A stretch of 64,000 nucleotides of DNA, from the NCBI RefSeq assembly GCF_028858725.1, contig NC_084760.1, positions 66,283,867 to 66,347,866 of the forward strand, in the 5' to 3' direction. The position numbers and the translations under genes were made by a program. Source of the stretch: Colius striatus (Eukaryota; Chordata; Aves; Coliiformes; Coliidae). Every line of letters starts with the position of its first letter. Position 1 is the first letter of the stretch. Below the pieces are notes generated by a model. That model had not been told where the DNA came from, did no database searches, and saw nothing but the letters and a program-made list of their open reading frames with translations. This document shows positions 29,801 through 44,800 of the stretch, piece by piece.

Positions 29801-32800
29801 AAGCAACAAGAGTCCCAGTCAACTACCAACCATATGTGGGGAAAAGAATGAAGTTTCATTTAAAAATAAATTTAAAAAAACAAACCAGATAATTACTGAG
29901 CTCTTTTGCAATACAACTTTAAGTGTGACTATTTCCAGCACCTAGCAAGACAATTAATATCTTGACTCCTTTTTAGAGTAGTCAGGATGCATGATTTTTT
30001 TCCCTGAAGTTTCCAATCTGCTTTTTAAAGTTAAACCATGGCTACAGCCTGCTGGTTGTAAGAGCTTAGTTTAAGGTAAAGAAACACCATACCAGATGTT
30101 TATAGGTAACTCTTTAAAAGATGATGGAGGCATTCATATAGACATGTTTGTTTTTCTTTTTTTCTTATTTATTTTAAAAAAGCAGAGTCAACCTGTTTTA
30201 CACATAAATATCATAAAACAATAAAAGAAGTCTAACATTCACAAACATCTACAAAATAATAAATATAATGGAAGCAAAACCACACATAAACTCTTTTACT
30301 GTTCACTACTCTATGTGTCCTACATGTTTACCTTTACACCCTGCTCCTCCCAACAAAAGTGGCACATGCTCAAACCTCCTAAGTGTTGCAGCATTTACAC
30401 TTCTGTTGTTTAGGCTACATTCTAATTTGTGTGTGTGTTTATCTATTTCTAAGTAAACCAAGCCTTTCTAGAATAGCAAGTGCACTTTTCTAATCAGACT
30501 TCTAGTTTGTTATGGATTTATATATTACTGCCTTTAATATACAGCAGCACACTCACTCCCTGGTGCTCCAGCAAAACTAAAAGGAGCTGCTTCGGTCACT
30601 GTACCTGCGTTAGGGTATGTACAGTTAGCACTCTGACAGACATAACTCTAAAGTTAGATGCTAATATAAATGCATTTATTAACAATGCTTCCATCTAGTC
30701 TTACTTCACTAAATTGCGTTCATTAGAAATTGTTCATGTTGGGGAGGGGTGGGAATCACAGCCTGTTAATAATAAAGTTCCAACAGTGTGGAAGTGCTAA
30801 ACCAAATAAAAAATGAAGCAAGATTATTCACATTTCAAATCAGTTCAAGTTCTGCCACCATAAATGGCTTTTAGAAATGCTATGAAAAAAGTCTACCAAA
30901 TCCAAATGGGAAATCACAACATCCCATTTGAGTGAATTTTGCTCTCTACATCCTCATCTTACCATGATAAGGAAAGGAGAGAAAAGGAATGCAGGGTCAA
31001 AATGATGACTGTCTGCCCTAAGTTTTCACTTCCATGCAACTGTGCTGCAGCTCTCAAAGTAAGCATTCCAACTACATTATTTTCAGAAGGTTCTATTCTG
31101 AATGCAAAGCGCTTCATTTTCATATACAGTGACATGAAACAGAAGTGTTGTAAAATATAGTTTCTCAATACATTTCAGTTGTATGTGCAAAAAATCTCAC
31201 GTACTTTTAACAGTACCCTGTGTGTGCAATTGTAGCAGCCAGTCCTGCAGCAACAAAGACTCGCCACTTGTAACATGACAAAATGTGAAACACACGCTAA
31301 CTGTTCTTGGTCAAAGAACAGACAATAAAGATGCCTCCATATAAAATACATTATTTCTCTTACTCAAAAATAACTCAGTGGAAATGTGTGAATCCTGTAA
31401 CACTCACAATGTGACTGTAACTATATATTTGTATCTTGATGCCATTGCAATTATGCTTCAATTTTTAACTACATGTAACCAAAAGATTACTGTCCTAGAA
31501 AAACAGTCAAATATTACAACAATACAGAACAAAAGTATTACAATGATTCAGAATTCACACGGACAACATTTCAAATCAGTGAAGCCTTCAGCAAAAAGTG
31601 CCTCAACATTTAGGCACATATGGTATATCATTATCTAGTCTTTTTATAGACTAACAAAAGCTTTCCATCTTACCGGTTAGAACAGCTCATGTAATGGGGT
31701 TTACTGAAAGCGTTTGAACGTTCTCACAAAAAGGAAAGCCAATCCTCTCACCCTCCCAGCACATCACCAGCTCTGACTTACCAACAGCCTGATGGCTGAT
31801 GCGGGCAGGGTACATCGAGATTGCAAGGATGTGGCACTGTAACTTTACAGCAATAACCTCATTATTTACACAGTGGCTGATTTGGAGCCAAAAAGCAACT
31901 GCTACGGGAATCCATTTTCAAAATGCAATGCCGTATATACTACCATTATTCTTCTACAATTACAAGTTCAGGACTTTGAGGGAGGTTCTGCTCCATCAGT
32001 TCTCTCTCTATCCATCCATAAGGCCAGTAAATAGACTGGACTAATCAAACACTTGGGCATCTCGCAGCTACATGAAATTTCTGTAAACCAGGGGCACACA
32101 ATCTCTAATGTCAAGTTCAACAAAGCTAAAAAAACCTCACCCCAATTTCAAGTTCCATCTTTGGATTTCATGTTCATGGGAATATTGGTATGCACCGTGT
32201 CTATAACAATTTCCAAAGTTACATATAAAAAAATATACATATGGTACCACAGTCTAAATCTCTACAGTTTGCATATTTCTTAGTGAGGTCCTGAAAAGAG
32301 AAAACACAACTGGAGCTTGCTACCTCTTATGAACTGGCACAGATACTGTGTGTAGAGAAAATTTATCAAAGCTGTCCAATTCTCGCTGGAAATTAGCTTC
32401 TTAAATTACAGTTTATTTACTGTTAACCTGGTAAACAGAGATAGAAAGTGTTTATGAACATAAACTGCAAGCCACCAACAGCTCACTTTTGCTGAGAATT
32501 TCTCGATATGTATGATCTTGTCACTGACAAAAGTGTTCCATTTTCCATAACTCCTCTTAACAAGCCATTGCTGACTGCTGCATGCTCAACCCTATAGTAG
32601 TGTTTTCCCTCTATGGGCCTATTCCTGATCCCACTGAAGTCAGTGGAAGTCTCTCATTCCTCCCAGTGGAACAGGACTAGGCAACAATGTGCTTTGAAAG
32701 AATTATATTCAGATCCTCTCTCAGCATGCAGATTATAATCAGAAAAATAATGAATGTCAATTCCTGTTTCTTCTGAAAAGTATTTTATCTTAATTTTTGA

Positions 32801-35800
32801 AATTATTATACATAATACTGTAGATGTGGGTCTGATGTTTGGCAATCACTGATAGCTGAAACGTCTTCACATCCTCACCGAGTTTTCAGCTTGGATGAAA
32901 GCATATTGCCCACAAACGTTTCTACGCAGTATGAGCTACATAACAAGCTATTGTCCATACACTGTTAAAGTGATTATGTAGTGTTGCCTGCACAACTGTA
33001 GTAAGCTTCTTGCCTTCCATCATATACATTGTAACATCCAGCCCATAAGATTCGGTGATTCTTCTAAAGGCTGTACTTAAAATGAACATCGTAACAATAC
33101 GTTCAGCCACACAGCTGTACTTTACAGTACTGATCTCTTGGCATGCTGCCATACTAAACAGCAGGACAAAAAACAATGGGTGCTGAATGCTAGATTTTGA
33201 ACTAGCAAGTAATTCTGACTGCTGTGTGTAAGGCAGACAGAAAGACGTAAAGTTCCACAATGGATTTTGCAGATGCCACTGCCTGGGCATCTGAGAAGTT
33301 AACAGAAACAGAAGCCACTGTATAGCTAGGGTAAAGGAAAGCCCCATATGAAATAAAAGCAAAAAGGAAGTCAGGAAGCAAACAGATGGAGCACACAACA
33401 GGAGAGCAGCTAGTGAAGTACAGCAAGCAGAAGTTCCATAATATTGAAAAAAACCCAAATATCTCAGAGAGAGGCTGGTCACTAAAGAAGTTCAGTCAGG
33501 GGCTTTTTTCTTCCACCTTGTACCCAGGAACTGATTTGGATAATACAGAACGTTTGGAACCATCTTTTCTTGGAGTAGCACTTTTGTCTCTTGTTTTTTG
33601 TCTTCCCTGAAAAGACTCCTCCTGGTTGTCTGTGGCGCAATCACCTTCAGATACATTGCCAGATGAATTGTCCTATAATAAAAATACCATAGCTATATTT
33701 TTTATTTTTTTGGAGAGACACACAAGTCTTTCCTATGCCCCTTAGAGTCAACTAGGTTAAGAGAAGGATACATCTTTCCTTCTTCAAAAGCATGGGGTAC
33801 ATCACAATCTAAAACATTTTTGCTCACAAACTTCATGATCTGTTTTCTCTTTTACTAAAAGACTGGCGTCAGCAACAGCTGTAACATTTTCCAGTTATTC
33901 TTGATATGAGAGCAGAGAACACAGTGTAATTCTTTGAACCATTTTCCTTTAAAAGTCAGCAAGAAATACACTACATGCAAGATGTTGTTTACAAAGTAAA
34001 GGGCCAGCAAAAAGTTAGAAGTGCCCTCGCGACCCATTTGAAGTGTACTACCAAATAGCATTGCCCTGAATTAAACATGTGAGGGGTTATTTTCTGCCAC
34101 TCTCATCTACTGTTTTCACCAGGAGCCATCTAAATATTTAATTTGGATTGCAGCAGAAGAATGCCATCAAAGGCAAACCAAACTTCAGTATTTTATACAG
34201 AACCAAACAATAGAATTTATGCTGCAGTTAAAACAATTCTTTTTTTTTTTTTTTAAGTGAGGAGGCAAGAAAGAGGGGAAGAGGTTCAAAGAGGGTAAGA
34301 GATCAATGTAAGCGTAATTAAGAGCAGCAGCCCAGGATTTTTATCAGCAGAGCGTTAATAAAGGCCTCCAAAAAGCTCCAGAAGAAAGCAGTCTCACTAA
34401 TCACATTTATTACAAAAGGCCAAACAACAATAGTACCCCCACAAGAAAAGGCACTCTGTACAAGCAAAATAGCAATCAGTCTATGCCCCAGAGCCTAAAA
34501 TCATACCAAACAAAACAAGACACAGGGCAAAGGCAGGAGTACAACAGAAAAGCAAAGCAACAATGTGTCAACAAAAAATGATATGTTTCACTATTATTTT
34601 AGGGGAAGAGTTATTTAGGACAGGCCCATTAAGACATCATAGAAAGGAAAATTGCTACCTGACTCCAGCAATGAAGAAGGTGAAAAGGGAAAAAGCATAT
34701 TGTAGGACTCACCAGGGAGATCTGATTAATAGCAGGCAGTCCAAAACTCAGGAAAAAAGAGGTCTGACAATTGCCCACCTCTGTGTTCAACAGGTATATT
34801 TCCTGAACAATATGCCCCAATGGCAGCAAGGAACCCATGCTCCCATAGCCAAATCCACTTAACTGGAATCTTATTTTAAAATTTCCCTATGCTTTTCCAA
34901 CATAAAAACATGTTCCCTTCTGCATTCTGTCACCAAAAAGACTTCTGAATGTCTGAAAAATGAAAGGAGAGTCTGCTCAGTCCAGTTCCTTTTCTTTACT
35001 ATTAAGGGGAATGGAAGTCAGTGGCAAAAGGAAATGGGAAGAAATGGTTGAAGACCAACTGCAGTAAAGTTGGAGTGTGATCAAGCCAAAATTTTGATCT
35101 GACACTTAGCATGCTAAACATATGATTCCTTTTTCTCCAAAAACTGCAAGCAGAAAGGGTTTATTAACAGCTCTCTCTCCCTTGTTAGGCTACAAGCTGA
35201 CCCCTTCCTTTCCTCTTCATCTGGAAGTATCTTATGAACAGTCAAACAAAATAAATGTTTACGTGTCAAAATTTAGCATGACATACTCCCACCATCCAAT
35301 ATGTCTGTCAGCTGAACTAGAAACTGTGAAATGCACCTGTGATCTTACGTTCTATTTCTCTTAAAATTAGGGTTAAACTGCTGGACAGTGGTTGTCACTA
35401 ATGTACTAACTACACCAATATACCAATGGTTCAGCTGTAGTCAGACAGCTCATCTGAAGCCCTTGAGGACGTAAAACACTATCAATGTAGGTTTGTGAAA
35501 GTTTCCCTGAACTTCCAGTGACAGTCAATTTTGTGTTTGCAATAACAGGAAAAACATAGTCATCTTTTTAAAGATGTACTGTAAGGAAAAAGACATCTCC
35601 AGTGCTTTTTGCCTTCTCTTTAAATTGGAATAAAGGGACTGTTTCTGTGTTGAGTGCTTCACACTTACACATCACAAGAAGATAAAGTGACTTGGCTATC
35701 AACACGTTTGCTTTAATGACAGATTCTGTTGCATTTATATAATAAAACATGCTGTGACCTCAACTCCAGTGTTCATTTCCCTCAGAAATGCCAGCAACTT

Positions 35801-38800
35801 CCTGCTGGGGAAAAGGGCATAACAGAGAGCTGTGATTTCTTTTAAAAGAAGGAAGAAAGGGCTTTAAATTTCAAGTATTTGATTTCCTTTAAAAATGGGT
35901 CAAAACAAAAAGCTGGAGAGAACAGTCTAAAATAAAGAGGAATACTAAAGAAGGGAGTATGTTTTCTGTTTATGATTGTCCATTTTGCAAATGTTAAAGA
36001 TTCTACTAAGAAACTACTGAGACTAACAGAGCTGAAGGGAAAGGATTCTTTTGTTGAAGAATACTTTCATTTTCTCTCACCGAATTGCCTTTGGTTTTCC
36101 GTTTCTCATCACCTCGCCCTTCCTCTGCATCATCTGAATCCCCGTCACTGTCTAATGCCGGCAGCTCTGGATCCAAAGGAGGTTCATAAAGAGCTGTGTT
36201 TAACGGCAAGTAACGAAGTTCATCTGGAGAGTACCTAAAGTTAAAAACCAGACTAATTAATCCATGTGTACTTTATGCATAAATAGGAAATGAAACAACA
36301 TAAAAGGACTTATGAGGAGTATTAAAAGCTCCGTTTTTTCAAGAAGGCATATAAAAACATGCAGTTCTGAAAACACAGAACACACAGAAAACATACTACT
36401 TTCACCTCCCAAGTGTGATACCATCTAGTACTTGTCTTCTTTGTATAGCAGATACTGGTAGACCACAGGAAGAGCTTACCTCTAAACATTTTTAACCAAT
36501 CCAATACTATGCCAAACAGACTACATGCCTTGTTTATAAACATACAATTCCCATGTGCACAGCAATTCTAACCCAGGACACACGAACAGCTAGGGCCCAA
36601 AGCAAAGTAAGTAAAGAATAGAGCTGTATGTTTGAGTTCCTTAATTACCAGAGAACAAAAAATACATACAAAAATGGAATTTCAGAAGGATGTGAAGATC
36701 TCATCACATTGCTTACAGTCAGATACAGCTTAGCATGTGTAACCTATCTTTTTTTTTCCAACTTTACATTCTAAAGAAAAAAGTGAACCTCCTCTTACTG
36801 TTAAGGATAAGCATTGTACGGAATTGTGCTGGTTTTGGGATTTAATTTTCTTCCTAGTAGGCCATATGGACATACGTGTTTTGGATTTGTGCTGGAAACA
36901 GTGTTGATAATTTAGGGATGTTTTTGTTATTGCTGAGCAGTGCTTACACAGAGTCAAAGCCTTTCCTGCTTCTCATCTGTGAGTGGGCTGCGGGTATACA
37001 AAACGTTGAGAGAGGACACAGCTAGGACAGCTGACCCCAATGGACTTCAGGGATATCCCAAACTGTATGGTGTCATGCTCAGCAGATAAAGCAGGGAAAG
37101 GAGGAGGAAGATGGGAGTATTAAGAGTGATGGTGTTTGTCTTCCCAAGCACCTGTTGTGTGTACTGGGGCCCCAGTGCCCTGGAGATAGCTGAACACCTG
37201 CAGGCCCGTGGGGAGCAATGAATGAATTCTCTGGTTTGCTTTGCTTGCACACACAGCTCTTGCTTTACCTATTGAACTGTCTTTATCTCAGCCCATGAGT
37301 TTTCTCACTTTTCTTCTTCTCTCCCCCATCCCACTGTCAGGGAGTGAGCAAGTGGCTGCATGGTGCTTAGTTGCTGGCCAGGGTTAAACCATAACAGTCT
37401 TTTTTTTGTGTCCAACATGAGGCTTGAAGGGTTTGAGATAACAACAGTTTCAACTGGAATATGCCAGAACAAATTTATAGCTGTTATTGCTGTTTAGCTA
37501 TTTATTGACAGGCTTCTGTGCTTGCCTCACTGTATATTTGAGACTAGTGCTCATTAGTGGCTGCTTTTTGCTTTCAGTGCTTGCTGTACTGCTTATCATC
37601 TTAGTCTGCTGTGTGTGGGAACATTTCAGTTAACAACCATAGTGATGCTCCTGGGCTGGCAGATGGCCAAGGCATCACTGCTGCCTCTGTGCTGCTGTAC
37701 TGGGCAGGCTGAAACTCCAGCATTAACTTACAAACACAACATAAAACTTAAGCCAAAAGACCAGCTAGACTTGTTTCTTTTTTTAATTACATTTAAAAAT
37801 TTACAAAAAGACAGTAAGTGTCACAAAGAAAACATGTGACCACAAGCCAGCTTTATGGCATTTTGATATAGCAACGTTAACCTTAGCTGACATGCAGATG
37901 CAGGTTAAGTACCTGAAGGTGGTAGGAATGAAATCAATGTCTTTTACCATAGTAAACATCTGAACAAGCGAAATGTCAGCCACTGCAATACCTCAGCAGA
38001 CAGTACTCTTGCAGCCAGTACTGCTTTGTTGATGAAAGCTGTTATGCTATGCACCTGTGAGACTAGCAAGTGTCTCAAGAGTAAAGTTATTTCAAAACCT
38101 TACAGTAAATACACTGAAATGTTTTCCAATTGCAGAGAAAATAAATCAGTGCAACAGAATTAGCAGTTAAGATGCTTTTAAAATACCTTTTGTAGTATTC
38201 CTGGAACTGTCCGGGTATGAGAGCCACTGGGTAAGGACTAACCTTTGTTCTCTCTGTAGGTAAGATTTTGTATTTTCCTTGAGGCACCTGGATAATCTGT
38301 ATTGTTTAATACAAAACAATTATGAGTTTGTTTTGCATATAAACTTTTGCTAACCACCTAGCCCCTGCCTCCCCCCAAATATTTTTTAACTAGACAGTTG
38401 TATTGAGTTGCAACAGCTCCCTGAGTTCTCCCATGGGAAATACAAATCATTAAAATGGTAAGAGATGCCACTCACAAAATAGTATTACAGATTAGGTACA
38501 ATCATCAATAGTGAACTGAATAAATATGAGACTACTTCTAACCATACAGTATGTAAAATAATTTGAAAATGGAAATCTAACAACCGAAACAGGAAACATT
38601 TCACTCTGTGACTGGCATCTTTAGTACGTTGGTCCATACTGGTAGGGAAGCAAGAATCTGTCCATCTGATTCTGAAAATAGACTGTACTATTTAAAAGTC
38701 CGATCAATAATACAACTGTATGGAAAGGAGAAGCCTCCCTTCCTTTAGAATGAAATAAAACTAATTATCTACTATCTTGTGTCTAACATGGGTCAATATC

Positions 38801-41800
38801 AGAAAAATCTAAGTTTTCCATGGTAGACTGCCACGTAATAATTTGCTTTACTGTCATTACAAAAGCAGAACAGTCCTGCTTCAAAATGCCAGGTAATGAT
38901 TTTTTTTTAAAATCATGCACAGAAGCATGAAATACATCAAACACAAAAATAACCTAACATCTAACAAAAAGAAGGGTTGATAAGCAGCACTCTTTTAGAG
39001 GATGAATGCTTTACTTTTTTACTCTAGGTATGGTTCAGGCAAAAAAACAAAACAAAAAAATTAACCATTTATATGACTAGATACTATAGCAATAGAAGCT
39101 TCTTAGTCACCTAAACATTCCTCTTGGTGGTATGCTACTGCCAGCAGACTAAAGACATGACAACACAGTAAGGCTAAAACTGTAAAGCTTCCTGAGACAA
39201 GTATTTTCAAGGAAAAAAAAAGATTTCACATTAAATACATTTGGGATTGTTACTTTCAATGGTGTTACCCATTTAACAGCAAAACTTTTTAAGTCCCTAC
39301 ATGACTGAAAGAAGACTAATCAAAATCATTGATAATTAAATAGAGAAAATGGTACAAAAACTGACTTTACTAAAGCAAGGAGTTACCTATTGGCATTGAT
39401 AAGAAATTGAAATCTGCCTACATGTGTCTGTAAATCAAAATAGGCTCTTCTTTCTTCCATCCGCTCTCGGTTCAAATTGCTGTTGAATTCTGCAGCTTTC
39501 TTGGCAGCTTTTTTAATGTACTCTGGAACTTTACTGGCTTCTACTTTCTGTGTGTTCTGCTGCTGCATTTGCTGGAATAAAAACAATTTTATTAACTTAA
39601 GACACATTTCACAATTGGTTTAAGAAGAGCCTTTCCTTATACTCCACACATTACAGGTTCACTCATATGCTAGTTACTTACAGAGTACTCTTTATAATGA
39701 TCTGTTATTCGCTGACGTTCTTTCTCTTGCAGTATAACAGAATATTCGGCATGTTTGGCAGGGTATTCTTTAATCATAAGATCAATTACTTCATCACTAC
39801 GTAAAGCTGTTAGACCTAAAATAGAGAAAAGCAATAATGACGCTATCTGGCAAAGCTATGTTGATTATCTGTATCTCACAATGATAAACTCAAGTTTCTG
39901 GGCAACAAGTTAAAGCCAAAAACCTGCTGTGCACAACACTTCTCTTGCTATAATGTAGGAGGGAACTTGTGTTTTCAAGGCTGATTAGGAGGTTACTTCT
40001 ACTCAAGCAGCCAAAGCTCATTTCTCTACTTCCTTACAACTGCAGACCCCTTCACATTGACTCATTCACCCACTAAACTCCCCTGTGAGGCAGAACCTTT
40101 GTTCTACACAGGATCTAATGAACTGTGAGTTTCAGTTTCCAATATTGGTGAAGTGTTCCTTTCATTAACTTGCAGAATCTTAACTGAAATTATGAGGTTT
40201 ACATAACCTCTCGATACAAATCCAGGAAGAATCACGCTGAAGGCCATTCAGAGCAGCAAACTGTACACAGGCTCCTGACTGGCAGCTAAAACATTTCAAG
40301 TCAGAAAGCCTCAATTTGCAAATACAATGCAGAACTTCTTCAAAGGTTCAAATACAAGTGACTTCCAAATATTGACAACAGAATGGAGGTTGACTTGGGT
40401 TACTACCACTGATAATAAATATAACCTAAAAGATATTGACAGTTAGTTCAACACATATCTCTACTGGATATGTGAAGCAGAATGTAGCATTTTGCTTCTA
40501 TTGATAAAAATTGATACTTGATGCAAATTAGATACTGTTCTCTCCCACATATTTAAGATAAATAAAGATTAGGAGAGCTGCCAGGTGAGAAATAAAGATG
40601 GTATAGAAAAAATGATTAGTTTATAGAATGGCATCACATTTGCACAGATCCATGATACACAGAAAAAAAAAATTACAGGCATCATTTACTCTCTAGCATG
40701 CTCCAAGTCACATATACCTCGGGCTGTCAATGTAAGCTGCATCAATGACATAATTCCATTTCAAGTACATTGGAGTCCTTTAAAACAGATCCTTCTAACT
40801 TCCAACCTGTTAGCTGAACCATGTAAGATGCACTAATGTTTGCTGGGTTCCCACTAACTCAGCAAAACAAGACGGATGTACTTTTTTATTTGAAAACTTC
40901 CGGTGTTTTCTTTTCTAGGCAACAAAGGTTGTAAAAGTTAATTTACAATACAGATTGGCCCTTGCTAAGTAATTAGATTATTTTTTTTTTAAATAATAAA
41001 TCTGAAACCCTGATACCTCATGGCCAACTCACCCAAGTTCATAATACATCCATTTTTCATTTCAGAATTTGCCTTTTCAGTTGAGGGTGATGCAATTCTT
41101 CTCTACCAAACTGAATCACGTTTTCAGCATGTCAAAATTTTTCATACCGTAACAAAGAATCTAACAAGTTATTTTCTTACCTAGTGTGCACTGAGTCTCT
41201 GTAATAACATTTAGTTCTCTGAGGTAGAGTTTCTCCTTGTGAGATAAATCTCGTCTTTCTAAATCTCCAAAGGAAACAAAAAAGAACAATAAGGATGAGT
41301 GCAGTTACTCAAACTCCCACATAAGCAGTGTTGGAGTACTTTGACAATTTTATTTCCCAGCACTGAGAGTCTGTATTATATTACTATTCCTACAAATGTG
41401 CTAATTTTGTAAATTGATTTCAAATTCAATATACACTGTAGGGACATGGTCAGTTTATCAGAGCACCCTGCCTGTAGTTATGATTTACAGAAACACGAGT
41501 AAACCAGACATATGAGCTCAGATGGAGAACACACTGTCAATCACTGAAGGTACATTATTTTTTCTTCTTTTAATACATCTTTTAAAAATACATTCCATAT
41601 CAGAAGAACGAGATTTGAAAATTCTGAATAATGAAGGTTCAAATTCTAGAACCTTCCTCATTCATTTGTAAAAATTTTTCCACAGAAGAAATGTTGCCAC
41701 AAATCAGGAAACAGCACATAGAGATATAGCCATATATTAAGAGCTCACCAACAAAACACTTATAAAAAGTCTGAAACAACTTCAGAAACCACAGGATACA

Positions 41801-44800
41801 TTTTCAATATGCCAGTAACAAAAATAAGAAGAGTACAACATAGATAATTCACAGTCTTCTTTTGTCAGGTCTGTTTTTTAACTCTGTTGTCTCATACTAT
41901 AGCCAAAGCGACACAGATTATATCCAAACTGTATGAAGACAAAGATTTCTAGAATAAAAAAATTAAAAATACATACCTGGATATTTCCTTTTAAAGGAAG
42001 TCACACCCAAATATTCACTGACTTGCTCCTGAAGCATATAGTATTCTCCTGTTTCATCTGGTGGCCACTTGTATTCTATTAAGTTTTCAGCGGGAAAATA
42101 GCTGTATCTAAAAATAATGTTTGAACAAATCAATGAATCTTTAAGAGGGATACTTACTTTTCTAGAAATTCAATAACACCTATTTATATGCCAACAAAAA
42201 ACAACTATGAAGTTGGACAAGCACTTTAGAAGGCTACACCCTGTTAACCTCATTTAGTCCCTTTGTTACATACATTTTGCCAAATCAGTATTCCTCAATA
42301 TACTGAGGGACAGAACATGAAGAAATGGATATCCACAACAGTGGACAGGAGAGTAGGAAAAGCAGGTAGTACAGTGTCAAAAATCACTGAAAAACATGTA
42401 AACTTTTAAAAATACATAAGCTGTGCTTCTGATTCTGAATTAGATGCGGCACATTTTGTTTCATTTTAAAGTACAATGTCTTAAAATATGCTGGGAGGAA
42501 AAAGACAGCTAGCTACTCATAGGACATTGCCTCAGTTCAGAAAGATGATGTGTGAAGAATATACAAGCAAATAAAGCAGAGCTAATACTTGAGCATATAC
42601 AACAATACAGTAAGGCTAGCAATAAAAAAGTGGAAATTGTAAAAAACAGTATTACCCAAGGTCTTGACTAGAAGTTTCACAGCTCCTAGAACTGTCCCCT
42701 GAGCCCATACGTCGTCTTTTGGATGGCTGGCTGCCGTCATTGGAATTTTCTTCTGTGTCATCCTGAAATGAAGAGAAATATTTAAAAAATTATCTGCTGA
42801 ATACTTTTAATGTACAACATAAAAAAAACCCAAACCAAAACATTGCAAGGCAACCCACTACCAACTGAACTACTGAGCTATTTAATAACGCTCTTTATAA
42901 ACAATTCATAAGACAGGTTACGTAGCAAGTTACTCTTCCTCATAATATAGTTGCATGACAAAGTGGCACTGAAGGAGAATTGGGCAGTTTCTCACCTGTT
43001 GTGTAGGTGGAGGACTGAACAGAGCGAGCTGTGGCTCTGACCACCAAGTTGACTGCTCTTGACTAACTACGGTATCAGCATGGCCAGACAGCTGTAGACC
43101 TAGCAAACTTCTCTCACTGGTGACAAGACTAACTAATTTAATCTGGCTGCCCTCAAAATCAAAAGCAAGGGTAGAACAAAAATATCAAGGCCTTGCTCAG
43201 AGCCAATGCTTACAAAGATCAAGAAAGTATTACTAAAAGTAACAAAGGGGTGTACAGACATATAGTTAAAATGAAAGGAATGGTCTTCAGTTCACAAAGA
43301 GACGTGGTTACAGCAAAGAGGAAAGATTTGTCTTTTGTAGGGAAAAAATAAATAAAAGAAGAAAACCTCAAGCTGTATTGCAAAAGATAAAAAAGATAAC
43401 AAAGTTATCACAAGGGAACACTTGTATTTTAACTTACAAGTACCACTACTCAGGTTTAGTAGAACAATGATTCAGTTGGTCTTCCTGTGTTTTTCACTGC
43501 CTTGTTATCCAGTAACACTATACAACTCCTACCTACCTCAGCAACAACTGGCAAAGCCTATAGTGACCACTCCTGTGCAGTCACAGCTGAGAAGCAGAAG
43601 GCAGAAGTGTTAAAGTGAATCGCCTACTATCACCAGTAGTAGAGCCAAGAACAAGACAGTTGTTTAAGTAATCAAAACTCTGGTGTGAAGTAGCATGAAA
43701 GAATTACATTTTATAACTTTAGTGGAAAGTTAAGGAAGAAGAATTAATCTGTCAGAAGTAAGTGGATTAAGCCCAATTATAATTACTTATTAAAAAACAA
43801 CAAGGATTATTAGGTCTACCCTAGCTAATGTTTTACATTCTAGTATGTTTTTCCTATCGTATCACTTGAAATATCATTAAAGATTCCAGTACATTACTTT
43901 TGTTATGTAACACTTCACCGTAACTAGAATCAAGACAGGCCACGGGGAAAAAGCATTTGCCTCCTGTATTTCACGTTTTTCACAACTCCCTATAATTTCT
44001 TTTCCCTTCTTGTGGGGTAGCCAGAGGAACATCTTTACTACAGTTATGAAATCTGAAAAGCACATTTAAGGATACTGTACTTTCTTAATGCAGCTACACT
44101 TAAAGAATCAGCCAAGCAGCATCTCCACCTGTATTTGCTGATAATGCCATTTTCCAGCAATTAGGCAAACTAAACGGCAAACGCAAATCAAAACAATTTT
44201 ATCCTAGAGTATCTTTTGACCTCGTCAGCAATTCAACCCTGCTTCCCCCACGGAAGATCAACAAACTCCAAATCTTTTCAGCTGCTAGACAAAAACATTA
44301 ACAGGGCCAAAGCCATGCCTTGCTATATGAAAGCTACTCAGAGACTTCAAAACATTTTTAAAAGCCAGATGTCAACCTGACAGTTCAAAGGAAGTGCCTC
44401 CCATCAGTTTTTCCTTTTGCTCTGAAATTTTATTAAACCCATTATTGTTGAAAAACACGAGCATCGTTACCATAGGAGAGCTGAATATCCTCTACTTCCA
44501 TCTTTGCTTTCCTATTTGCTGAAAACTTCAGCAAAGTCAGTCACACGGGCTCACGGACTAAAACACCCTGGGAAATGAGAGTCTGTTGCACAGGACTGTG
44601 CAGAAGAAGTTTAAACGTTTGCACTGTAATCTAAGACACGGTGTAGTTCAACCACATTTACTGTACCAAACTGGGAACAGTTTTGGGGGTCTCTTTACAG
44701 GGAAAGTCAAGCATTACCTCTAAAAAGGCCCTTTCTTCCCTTGAAACTCGTGTTTCTGTCAAACTGCCGTCAGTCCTTACGGAACAAGGAAACGTTACAG

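Noticed and set aside
32922-33482. 186-codon open frame on the minus strand directly after PHF10 exon 9
   Set aside because: Its Leu/Ser/Cys-rich translation resembles no known protein, it starts within intron 9 and has no splice or promoter support. Better explained as intron or 3' UTR of the short PHF10 isoform.
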